Positions 45,175-52,157 of a stretch of 52,157 bases of DNA are shown here, in pieces. Every line of letters begins with the position of its first letter. Within the stretch, counting starts at the first letter, position 1. Made by a program: the position numbers and the translations under genes. Origin of the DNA: Mucilaginibacter sp. (lineage in GTDB: Bacteria; Bacteroidota; Bacteroidia; Sphingobacteriales; Sphingobacteriaceae); NCBI RefSeq assembly GCF_028288185.1, contig NZ_JAQBOF010000032.1, positions 1 to 52,157 of the forward strand. The letters run 5' to 3'. The notes under the pieces were generated by a model. The model was given only the letters and a program-made list of their open reading frames with translations. It ran no database searches and was not told where the DNA came from.

Positions 45175-46707
45175 ATGTTGAGTAAGAAATTTATCGTTAT
45201 CATACTTTTATTATCGACAGTAAAAGTATTTAGCCAAAGAAAGGTGGGAGTACCTACTCCGCAATGGAAACCAAAATATCATTTTTCGCCTGAACAAAAC
45301 TGGACAAATGACCCAAATGGATTGTTTGTTTTGAATGGCGAATTTCAATTATACTATCAGTATAACCCTTTCGAAAATAAATGGGGACACATGAGCTGGG
45401 GGCATGCTACCAGCCGTGATTTGATAAAATGGAACTATTTGCCTGTTGCAATACCCGAAATTGTTAGTAAAGACACCACTACTTTTATCTACTCAGGATC
45501 TGTAGTGGTTGATAAAAATAATACCAGCGGATTCGGCATCAACGGTAAGCCGCCAATTGTAGCCATTTTTACTGCCGACCAACCCAAACAGAAAAAAGAG
45601 TCGCAATATATTGCTTATAGTAATGACAATGGCCTAACCTATAAGCAATACGCCGGTAACCCGGTTATTGATCTGAATAAAAGAGATTTTCGCGACCCTA
45701 ATGTGTTTTGGCATGGGCCAAGCAGGCAATGGATCATGACTGTTTCTATGGTGAATGAACACATGGTTAGGTTTTATGCCTCGCAGGACTTAAAAGAGTG
45801 GAAAAAACTAAGCGACTTTGGCCCGGCAGGATATACCCGTAATGGCTGGGAGTGCCCATCAATATTACCATTGGTGGTTGATGGTGATCCTACAAAAATT
45901 AAATGGGTGCTGTTTGTATCATCAGGCGGAGATCATGGCCCATTTATTCAATATTTTGTGGGCGATTTTGATGGCGAAACATTTAAAGACGATAATAACG
46001 GTACTAAAGTATTGCCGGTTGATTATGGCGATGCTTTTTATGCCGCGATAGCATGGCGCGATGCACCACAAAACAAAAAGATATTATTGGGCTGGATGCA
46101 GGATGGGCGCAGGGAAACTTACCCATGGAAGGGCCAGATGTCTATACCTCATGATCTGTCACTAAAAACAACGGATGAAGGGCTTAGGTTGATACAGGCG
46201 CCATCATCCGTTGTTACTAAATCTTTATCAAAATACGCGGCAGAGAAAGTTCTGTTAAAAAAGAATATGCCTATTAATGATACTCGTATCAGTTTAAATA
46301 AAGAGCGGCCTTATGCCGGTAACTCTTATTGGATAGAGGCCGAGTTTAACATTGATAAAGCAAAAAAGGTGGGGTTTAATATTGTGGAGAATCCTGACAT
46401 CACCAAAAATGTGAACGTGGGTTATGATGTAGAGCGGGGCGAGCTATTTATTGATTGCACCATATCAGAAATGGGAAATAAATCGCGCAGAAACCTGGAG
46501 CAAAGAACCCCTATGAAAGCTATTGACGGCGTTGTTAAGATACAGGTATTGGTAGATAACTCATCATTAGAAGTATTTGGCAATGATGGCGAAAAGGTGA
46601 TTTCAACCATGATCTACCCGGATATAAATGCTACTAACCTCTCTGTATTTGCCGAGGGCAAGGCGATGATAAAAAGCATGAAGATGTGGGATATAAATCA
46701 GAAATAA
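45175..46707 (+). CDS. Secreted GH32 fructan/sucrose hydrolase
   Basis: A 510-residue protein with signal peptide MLSKKFIVIILLLSTVKVFSQ. GH32 signatures: HFSPEQNWTNDPNG with nucleophile Asp46, FRDPNVF (transition-state Asp), and GWECPSILPL with the acid/base Glu. The five-blade propeller is followed by a C-terminal beta sandwich (DGVVKIQVLVDNSSLEVFGNDGEKVISTMIYP). It hydrolyses terminal beta-fructosides: levan, inulin or sucrose. The exact linkage cannot be read. It is co-transcribed with the DUF1080 gene (13-bp gap). Confidence 0.93.
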   Translation: MLSKKFIVIILLLSTVKVFSQRKVGVPTPQWKPKYHFSPEQNWTNDPNGLFVLNGEFQLYYQYNPFENKWGHMSWGHATSRDLIKWNYLPVAIPEIVSKDTTTFIYSGSVVVDKNNTSGFGINGKPPIVAIFTADQPKQKKESQYIAYSNDNGLTYKQYAGNPVIDLNKRDFRDPNVFWHGPSRQWIMTVSMVNEHMVRFYASQDLKEWKKLSDFGPAGYTRNGWECPSILPLVVDGDPTKIKWVLFVSSGGDHGPFIQYFVGDFDGETFKDDNNGTKVLPVDYGDAFYAAIAWRDAPQNKKILLGWMQDGRRETYPWKGQMSIPHDLSLKTTDEGLRLIQAPSSVVTKSLSKYAAEKVLLKKNMPINDTRISLNKERPYAGNSYWIEAEFNIDKAKKVGFNIVENPDITKNVNVGYDVERGELFIDCTISEMGNKSRRNLEQRTPMKAIDGVVKIQVLVDNSSLEVFGNDGEKVISTMIYPDINATNLSVFAEGKAMIKSMKMWDINQK

Positions 46708-46720
46708 CAAACCAGATAAA

Positions 46721-47530
46721 ATGAAATTAAAAGCCGGGTTATTTTTTTTCTTGTTGGCAGGCAGCTTAACGGCCCGTGCGCAAACCACGCCAGCTAAACG
46801 CGCGCCGATAGACCCTTTTACGCAGCCTGCGCCTTTAGATTTTAATGATCACGAAGGTTATGTATCACTATTTGATGGCAGTACATTGAAAGATTGGGAT
46901 GGCAACCCCAAATTTTGGCGGGTAGAGGATGGTGCTATAGTAGGCGAATCGACCAAAGAGAACCCAAGCGGCAACAGCTACCTGGTTTACCGGGGGATGA
47001 AAGCCAAAGACTTCACACTGAAATTTGAAATAAAAGTTGTAGGCGAGGGTGGGAGCGGGATACAATACCGCAGCCTGACGGGCATACCCTGGCGGATGCC
47101 TATTGCTAAGAATGTAACGGACAACGTTGGCCCGGTTAATTTAAATTGGATGATGACCGGCCCGCAGGCAGATTTCTGGCCATCGGCAAAATACTGGACA
47201 GGGCAGTTTTACTCAGAAAACACGCCCATGCGTATACTGGCCTGGCGCGGACAGGTGGTTGAAGGTTATGGTACCAAAAGCAAACGCCTTATGGGTAACG
47301 TAGGCGATATAATGGACCTGGCCGAAGTGGTAAAAAAAGACGACTGGAACCAGTACACTGTAATAGCACGCGGCGGCGTATTTATCCATATTATAAACGG
47401 CCAGGTAATGGCAGTTATGATAGATGATGACCCCAAATCATCAAACAACGTAGCCGGCTATATCGGCATAGAGATAGAAGCGACCACCAAAATAATGGTG
47501 AGAAATATGTGGATCAAAAAATTAAAATGA
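46721..47530 (+). CDS. Secreted DUF1080 (3-keto-disaccharide hydrolase-like) protein
   Basis: A 269-residue protein with signal peptide ending LTARAQ. The DUF1080 concanavalin-like fold covers about residues 42-268: YVSLFDGSTLKDWDGNPKFWRVEDGAIVGES…KDFTLKFEIKVVGEGGSGIQYRS…WNQYTVIARGGVFIHIINGQVMAVMIDDD…AGYIGIEIE. Some members hydrolyse 3-ketoglycosides; others bind glycans. The coupling with GH32 fits periplasmic carbohydrate use. No oxidoreductase partner lies here. Confidence 0.88.
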   Translation: MKLKAGLFFFLLAGSLTARAQTTPAKRAPIDPFTQPAPLDFNDHEGYVSLFDGSTLKDWDGNPKFWRVEDGAIVGESTKENPSGNSYLVYRGMKAKDFTLKFEIKVVGEGGSGIQYRSLTGIPWRMPIAKNVTDNVGPVNLNWMMTGPQADFWPSAKYWTGQFYSENTPMRILAWRGQVVEGYGTKSKRLMGNVGDIMDLAEVVKKDDWNQYTVIARGGVFIHIINGQVMAVMIDDDPKSSNNVAGYIGIEIEATTKIMVRNMWIKKLK

Positions 47531-47543
47531 TCCACGCCATGCC

Positions 47544-47610
47544 ATTTCGAGCAACGGGAGAATCTTATACATGCGATAATTAGCAGCAAGTATAAGATTT
47601 CAATGGTTTC
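47544..47610. repeat. Relative of the 1442-1559 palindromic element
   Basis: CATTTCGAGCAACGGGAGAA, ATCTTATACATGCGATAA and AGTATAAGATTTC parallel the element at 1442-1559 (CATTTCGA…ATCTTATACGTGCGAT…CGTATAAGATTTC), truncated at the right end. It lies between convergent genes. Confidence 0.55.
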
Positions 47611-47637
47611 ACCCTCGCGTGTAACAAGACCGCACCG

Positions 47638-49014
47638 CTATCTCACCGGCTTAGGGAATATCGGCAAACTCTCATGCCCCTCGGCATCTACCGATTGTAT
47701 GGCAAAAAAGTAATTATCTTTCGAGTAATCAAGCGTTGTTTCGTTGCCGGTCACAAAGATCTTCTTCTCCCAGAAAGGACTGGTTGTTTCCCTCATCAAT
47801 ATATAGTAGCCGGCCGGCTTTTTACCAATTTTTGGGATTTCCCATTTAAGCGTAGTATTGTTGGTAAGGCCAGATGTGGTTACACCCACACTCATCGGCG
47901 CAGCAGGTGCCGATGCCAGGTTAGCCAATACAGATAAATTCATGCGGGCAACTTTTTGGATATAGTTATAGTCGGCAAACTCCGGCAGATCGCCGTATAC
48001 TATTCCTTTTTCGGTGCGCAGGTCCTGATGCTGGTGGGTAAAATCCTCATTCATTTCGGTAAGGCGCACCGCGGTAAAGCCTTGCAGTTGGAAAGAGGTT
48101 TGATCGCCGCCCCTTAAAAAGCGATCCCGGCGATAGATTAGTTTCACATCCAGTTGGTCAACATAGCGCTCGGCAGTTTCTTTGGTATAGCGAGCCAACT
48201 GGCGCGATGGACTATCGGTTTCGCCGCCATTGCCTATCAAAGCACTTATAGCGGCAGCTACGCGACGGCTGGTATCGCCGCGAAGTACAGCGTCAATAGA
48301 CGGGATGCCTTCGCTGAAAACACGTACATGGGTATTGTCTTTCAGATCATTATCCATGCCGTGTGTGTTACCAACGATATCATTGTTAAGCATGGCATCT
48401 ACGTTCCAATGCTCGTCCTTAGCACGTTTGGCAATATGTGCCGATCCGTTAAGCCCTTGCTCTTCGCCCGGTACAGCCATAAATATAATAGTAGCCGGAA
48501 ACGAGCTTTTAGCCATAACTCTGCAAATCTCCATTGATACCGCCGTACCCGATGCATCATCAACTGCGCCCGGCTCAACGGCGTTGGCATTCATCACATC
48601 CGTAACCCTGGAATCATAGTGGCCTGATACCACATACACGCGGGTATCGGTTGGGTCTGTCCCTTTTAATATGGCAAGCACATTTTTTAATACGGTCGGT
48701 TGGGCTATACGGCCGCCGGCAGGTTGGGTAAAGGCATCAAACTCAACCTTCATCCTACCGTTTGATGCGGCGGCGTAGCTTTCCATTTCGGCTTTTATCC
48801 AGTTACGCGCGGCGCCTATTCCGGTTGTCTTACTGGTGGTATCGCTAAGCGTGTTGCGGCTCTTAAAGCTCACCAGCTTACGCACAATTGCTTCAATGTT
48901 CTTTGATGATACGTCATCAACCATTTGGCTGATGGCCGCATCGCGGCGGATGGTAGTTTGCGCTAGGGTGGGTAGAGAAATAAGTACTAGGAATGAGAGT
49001 TTTAAAAATTTCAT
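47638..49014 (-). CDS. Secreted M28 family aminopeptidase
   Basis: A 458-residue protein. The start at 49014 (MKFLKLSFLVLISLPTLAQ) restores a signal peptide; the longer reading frame to 49146 is translated through two REP palindromes and is artefactual. Zinc ligands appear as VVSGHYDSR (His), GAVDDASG (bridging Asp), PGEEQGLNGS (Glu pair) and NNDIVGN (Asp). The C-terminal 90 residues look like a fibronectin-type domain (SGLTNNTTLKWEIPKIGKKPAGYYILMRE). It is an exported metallo-aminopeptidase or carboxypeptidase; substrate unknown. Confidence 0.88.
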   Translation of the reverse strand: MKFLKLSFLVLISLPTLAQTTIRRDAAISQMVDDVSSKNIEAIVRKLVSFKSRNTLSDTTSKTTGIGAARNWIKAEMESYAAASNGRMKVEFDAFTQPAGGRIAQPTVLKNVLAILKGTDPTDTRVYVVSGHYDSRVTDVMNANAVEPGAVDDASGTAVSMEICRVMAKSSFPATIIFMAVPGEEQGLNGSAHIAKRAKDEHWNVDAMLNNDIVGNTHGMDNDLKDNTHVRVFSEGIPSIDAVLRGDTSRRVAAAISALIGNGGETDSPSRQLARYTKETAERYVDQLDVKLIYRRDRFLRGGDQTSFQLQGFTAVRLTEMNEDFTHQHQDLRTEKGIVYGDLPEFADYNYIQKVARMNLSVLANLASAPAAPMSVGVTTSGLTNNTTLKWEIPKIGKKPAGYYILMRETTSPFWEKKIFVTGNETTLDYSKDNYFFAIQSVDAEGHESLPIFPKPVR

Positions 49015-49030
49015 ATCATTATTTTTTGTT

Positions 49031-49100
49031 GTAGAGACGCAATGCTTTGCGTCTCTGAATAAGATTTTGCACAGAGAGACGCAAAGTATTGCGTCTCTAC
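49031..49100. repeat. Inverted pair of REP palindromes (left BIME)
   Basis: A plus-strand copy GTAGAGACGC…GCGTCTC (49031-49056) and a minus-strand copy (49076-49100) are separated by about 19 bp including GATTTTGCACAGA. This is the classic REP/inverse-REP pair (BIME) layout. The minus copy's TAG is the stop of the transposase gene. Confidence 0.85.
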
Positions 49101-49639
49101 GGGTACAGGGTTTCAAAATTATCTTTGTTGAGTGACCATAGTTCAACGTTGTTATAAATATATTCTTTTATGTTTAAATATTCCTGCTCGTTTCTGATTA
49201 CTCTATCATGATAACGCGACTGCCATGAAAAATCTATTTCGTTTAATGTGGCGTACTGCTTAACCGAAGATTTATAGCCTCTGATTATCGAGGCTAAATT
49301 ATTTCTTTGCGGGCCAAATTTGTTTGTTTCCCAAACAATTCTATCGGGTTTATTGATAAATAGTATTCCATGAATATGGTCTGGCATTACCACAAATTCA
49401 TCCAATTCGACATAGGGATGGTATTCAGGTATTTTAATCCAATTTGTATAAGCAATTTCTCCGATAGCAGTTGTCTGTAGAGACGCAATATTTTGCGTCT
49501 CCTGTTGTATTTCACCAAAATATCTAACACGATCTTTTGTACAAATCGTAACAAAATATAACCCATGCGACCCATAATCCCAATTAGGCCTGCGCGCTGG
49601 TGATATACGGTATCTGTTTTTATATTGATCTTCTGCCAT
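49097..49639 (-). CDS. REP-associated tyrosine transposase (RAYT)
   Basis: A 180-residue Y1-type HUH transposase-like protein: RPNWDYGSHGLYFVTICTKDRVRYFG near the N-terminus, the HUH motif FVVMPDHIHGILF near residue 90, and WQSRYHDRVIRNEQEYLNIKEYIYNN at the C-terminus. It matches IS200/RAYT length and order. Palindromes of one family flank it on both sides and one lies inside the frame. RAYTs bind and nick REP single strands and are thought to disseminate them. The start at 49639 is 6 bp from a REP, with no clear ribosome site between them. Confidence 0.9.
   Translation of the reverse strand: MAEDQYKNRYRISPARRPNWDYGSHGLYFVTICTKDRVRYFGEIQQETQNIASLQTTAIGEIAYTNWIKIPEYHPYVELDEFVVMPDHIHGILFINKPDRIVWETNKFGPQRNNLASIIRGYKSSVKQYATLNEIDFSWQSRYHDRVIRNEQEYLNIKEYIYNNVELWSLNKDNFETLYP
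49477..49501. repeat. REP palindrome inside the transposase ORF
   Basis: GTAGAGACGCAA-TATT-TTGCGTCTC on the plus strand. On the coding strand it is read in frame as ETQNIASLQ between FGEIQQ and TTAIGEIAY. In this frame the GTAG does not create a stop. Confidence 0.88.
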
Positions 49640-49644
49640 ATCCC

Positions 49645-49757
49645 GTAGAGACGCGATACTTCGCGTCTCTGATTTACGTCAATAATTAGTTTTTTCACTG
49701 ATATACAAATTTTTGCGTCTTGATCTTGCACAGAGACGCAAAGTATTGCGTCTCTAC
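49645..49757. repeat. Inverted pair of REP palindromes (right BIME)
   Basis: A plus copy GTAGAGACGC-GATACTTC-GCGTCTC (49645-49670) and a minus copy (49733-49757) about 62 bp apart, the latter preceded by GATCTTGCACAGA, matching the linker of the left pair. The minus copy's TAG (49754-49756) is the stop codon of the helicase gene. Confidence 0.85.
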
Positions 49758-52157
49758 TCCTCATCCCCGGCAATCGCCAGCATATCATCAACCTGTTTAA
49801 AATTGCTGCGCACAAAGTGGCACCAATCGCACTCCTTTTTACCGCAGCCGGTATTAAAATCATGCGCCATTATTTTTTTGTAAACTGAGGTAATTTGCTC
49901 CGTAACAGTTTCGGTATCCTCATCTGTAATAAATAGTTTTTCTTTGTGGTACTCGTTATCTTTGATAGGCTCCACAAAATCGAATACTGTACCTACTACC
50001 TGCCAATCGTTGGTACGGTCGTGGTCTATTAATATTTTATAGAATACTGCTTGTCGCCAATAATCTCCGCCATTAGGTTGGTCGTCGGTTGGGCGCAATA
50101 GCTTGTCTTTGGCATTTTTAGGTTTGCCGGTTTTGTAATCGATAACGGTTACGTTTTTGCCTTCAAATTCAATTTTATCCAGATTACCCTTAACTGGAAC
50201 ACCTTCAATTTCAATATTTTTTATGGCGCGCTCGGTAATGGCAACCTTGTTCCATTGGGTAATGTTTTGCTCGTAGTAGGCGGGCAGTATTTTTTCGCCA
50301 TAGGCCAATCGCAGTTTAAACTCCTCTTTAGTGAACGAATCGCGGTTACGGTACATATACCAGCGAAATTCTTTCATAAACTCCTCAGTAGGCGGAAACT
50401 CATCATCCCACTCCTTCAATTTTTTAAACGTACGGTTCAATGCCCAATGTACCGCCTGCCCAAAGGTAGAAGCCGGGCTTTTTCCCGATGGCACCCGTAT
50501 TAAACACTGAAAATAAAAGCGCAGCGGGCAATCCAAATAATTATTTAAGTGCGTTACCGATAAGGTGTAATTCTGTAATAATTGGTTAATATAATTGGTA
50601 TCCAGCAGTTCAACTTTAGGCTTATCGTCCACATTAAATTGGGTGGCATAAAAGCCGAGCATATCATCCTCATTTACCTGTGGATATTCTACCTGCAAAG
50701 GTGTATCTGCTAAAATCTCGCCAACAAACTGCGAGGCTTCCTGATCTTTGCCATTTTTATCGGTATTTGCAAAGGAAATCATCAAGCATTGTTTTGCCCT
50801 TGTTATGGCCACATAAAACAATCTGCGCGCTTCTTCTTTTTGAGCAATATCATCATCTTTTGCCTGCGTTAGAGTATCTGGGTAGCTAAAGCTATTATTA
50901 CGGCCCTTACCATCCCATGTTTTTTTATCACAACCGATGAAGAACACATGTTCAAACTCCAATCCTTTTGAACCGTGCGCGGTTAAAAAGTTGATGCCGT
51001 TTTGTGAAAATATTGTTTGATTAACCGGAAGCCTGATTTTATGCTCGCGCATAGTCTCAATCTTATTCAAGAAATCGGCAAGTGTGATTTCCGGTTTTTT
51101 ACGACTTTCATCTTTCAGGAAATTAAAAAAACTGGTGAGCATTTGCATATAAGTACCCTTATCCTGTTGATGCATAATATAACGCAGAATACCCATTTTA
51201 CCAATCACTTGCTGAAAGAACTGTTGCAGCGTTACACTAACCGACTCCTTAAGTAAGAAATCAATATTACGGGTTAGGTATTTCATTTCCACATTCTGCA
51301 CATTATCAAACAAGCCCGGTTGTGTAGGTGTACGCATTTCGCTCACATACCTGCGCAATGAAGTTTTAGGTTGATTATTAGATGCTGTTGTATAATTTTC
51401 TTTTGCTACCGCTATGCTGGCTTTTGCAACTTCGAGAGGTGCAATATCGAAAAAGTCATAATGCATAATATCGAAAAGAAACTTATCCCCGCTGTAAGGC
51501 GAATCCATTTCTAAAGCAAGATAACGCAAAATGTTAATTATCTTTTCGCCGAAAGGTTGTTCCAGCACATCAATTTTACGTTTAGTATTTACGGCTATTT
51601 TCTCTACATCCAGGTATTGCAATAATTCTTCAACCTGCCCGTGGTTACGGTAAATCACCGCTATCTCATTTGGTGCTGTGCCTTTTTCTATCAGTTTTTT
51701 TATCTGCATGGCCACATCCACCACCTCTTTGCCGGGGTTTTCATATTCGCGGATTACAGGCTGAACGGTTAACTCACTAAAACGAGGATGCGATGCCCGC
51801 AAATTTTTATCCAGTGCAAGCTGACTGGTTAAACGCTCATGATTATTATTGATGAGGGCCTTTGAAATATCTAAAATATGCTGATTTGAGCGGTAATTAT
51901 GTTTAAGTACTACGGTATGTAACTCGTTTACATAATCATTGGCAAAATCCAATATATTTTTCATATTGGCGCCCTGAAACTTGAAGATGGATTGGTCATC
52001 ATCGCCCACTACAAATACATTGGGCGTTTCCCAATAATTCAGTAAAAACTTCAACAGCTCATTTTGCGAGCCGCTGGTATCCTGAAACTCATCCACCAAA
52101 ATATATTGGTAACGCTCCTGGTAACGGCGCAGCAGATCTTCATTTTCGCGAAAAGCT
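49754..52157 (-). CDS. UvrD/AddA-like helicase with RecB-type nuclease domain (5' end cut by window)
   Basis: The 800-residue C-terminal part of a superfamily 1 helicase; the reading frame is open to the window edge (residues RRYQERYQYILVDEFQDT start it), so the Walker A half lies outside. Motifs: Walker B VDEFQDT, motif III GDDDQSIFKFQGA, motif IV LKHNYRSN, motif V INFLTAHGSKGLEFEHVFFIG, motif VI RRLFYVAITRAK. The C-terminus is a PD-(D/E)XK nuclease (VTVIDYKTGK) with four cysteines (DCPLRFYF and CGKKECDWC), as in Fe-S AddB/RecB-type nucleases. Probably DNA repair; the stop codon is in a REP. Confidence 0.9.
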   Translation of the reverse strand, partial: AFRENEDLLRRYQERYQYILVDEFQDTSGSQNELLKFLLNYWETPNVFVVGDDDQSIFKFQGANMKNILDFANDYVNELHTVVLKHNYRSNQHILDISKALINNNHERLTSQLALDKNLRASHPRFSELTVQPVIREYENPGKEVVDVAMQIKKLIEKGTAPNEIAVIYRNHGQVEELLQYLDVEKIAVNTKRKIDVLEQPFGEKIINILRYLALEMDSPYSGDKFLFDIMHYDFFDIAPLEVAKASIAVAKENYTTASNNQPKTSLRRYVSEMRTPTQPGLFDNVQNVEMKYLTRNIDFLLKESVSVTLQQFFQQVIGKMGILRYIMHQQDKGTYMQMLTSFFNFLKDESRKKPEITLADFLNKIETMREHKIRLPVNQTIFSQNGINFLTAHGSKGLEFEHVFFIGCDKKTWDGKGRNNSFSYPDTLTQAKDDDIAQKEEARRLFYVAITRAKQCLMISFANTDKNGKDQEASQFVGEILADTPLQVEYPQVNEDDMLGFYATQFNVDDKPKVELLDTNYINQLLQNYTLSVTHLNNYLDCPLRFYFQCLIRVPSGKSPASTFGQAVHWALNRTFKKLKEWDDEFPPTEEFMKEFRWYMYRNRDSFTKEEFKLRLAYGEKILPAYYEQNITQWNKVAITERAIKNIEIEGVPVKGNLDKIEFEGKNVTVIDYKTGKPKNAKDKLLRPTDDQPNGGDYWRQAVFYKILIDHDRTNDWQVVGTVFDFVEPIKDNEYHKEKLFITDEDTETVTEQITSVYKKIMAHDFNTGCGKKECDWCHFVRSNFKQVDDMLAIAGDEE

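Noticed and set aside
49387..49863. Open frame of 158 residues on the minus strand across the RAYT start and helicase end
   Set aside because: Out-of-frame translation of REP palindromes and transposase; the two conserved proteins occupy other frames.
1..52157. tRNA genes
   Set aside because: No cloverleaf with GTTC-A/G-A/T and matching acceptor stem was recognised in the gaps; a covariance-model scan would settle it.

Overview
The window looks like chromosomal DNA of a soil or plant-associated Bacteroidota, most likely Sphingobacteriaceae (Mucilaginibacter/Pedobacter-like). This is inferred from gene content: a TonB-dependent receptor paired with a DUF4249 lipoprotein, secreted CAZymes (GH127, GH16, GH2, GH32, DUF1080), a short AraC-type regulator with a CxxC N-terminus, a TAnnTTTG-type promoter element before recA, and intergenic spaces crowded with dispersed palindromic repeats. 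No database search was possible.

Layout. 1-165: 3' end of an rRNA operon (5S rRNA and terminator), followed by a 42-bp-period tandem repeat. 461-4437: a CGNR zinc-finger protein, a wHTH/coiled-coil/TM protein, and an AT-rich two-gene cassette (ParB-like protein plus D12-class adenine methyltransferase). 4815-7041: a MarR regulator divergent from a membrane protein/NAD(P)-binding protein pair. 7160-11380: GH127, glyoxalase-fold and beta-propeller genes separated by repeat blocks. 11381-15290: a repeat-dense accessory region around one AT-rich gene encoding a wHTH/PIN/coiled-coil/two-TM protein. 15291-28897: mostly housekeeping (aconitase, uvrA, ECF sigma, nth, recA) with an orphan peptide-binding lipoprotein and small secreted proteins. 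28912-36267: TonB receptor/DUF4249, a DoxX/RibD-like operon facing a GlxA-type regulator, GNAT and GH16. 36343-41079: OmpA-like porin, a DUF3494 ice-binding lipoprotein and an AraC-type regulator. 41697-47530: secreted beta-galactosidase, GH32 and DUF1080 enzymes. 47638-52157: M28 peptidase, a REP-associated tyrosine transposase (RAYT) bracketed by its palindromes, and a UvrD/AddA-like helicase-nuclease cut by the window edge.

The most interesting content: (1) a RAYT flanked on both sides by inverted pairs of a GTAG-headed palindrome. Three copies of this palindrome, one of them 31 kb away, provide the TAG stop codon of a minus-strand gene, and another is translated in frame inside the transposase. 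(2) A 757-aa membrane-anchored PIN-domain protein in a repeat island, a candidate uncharacterised toxin or defence effector. (3) A translationally coupled ParB-like/Dam-like cassette with no visible restriction enzyme. (4) At least six families of dispersed repeats, including a 90-bp element present as an inverted pair around the PIN gene, two of whose three copies carry an intrinsic terminator.
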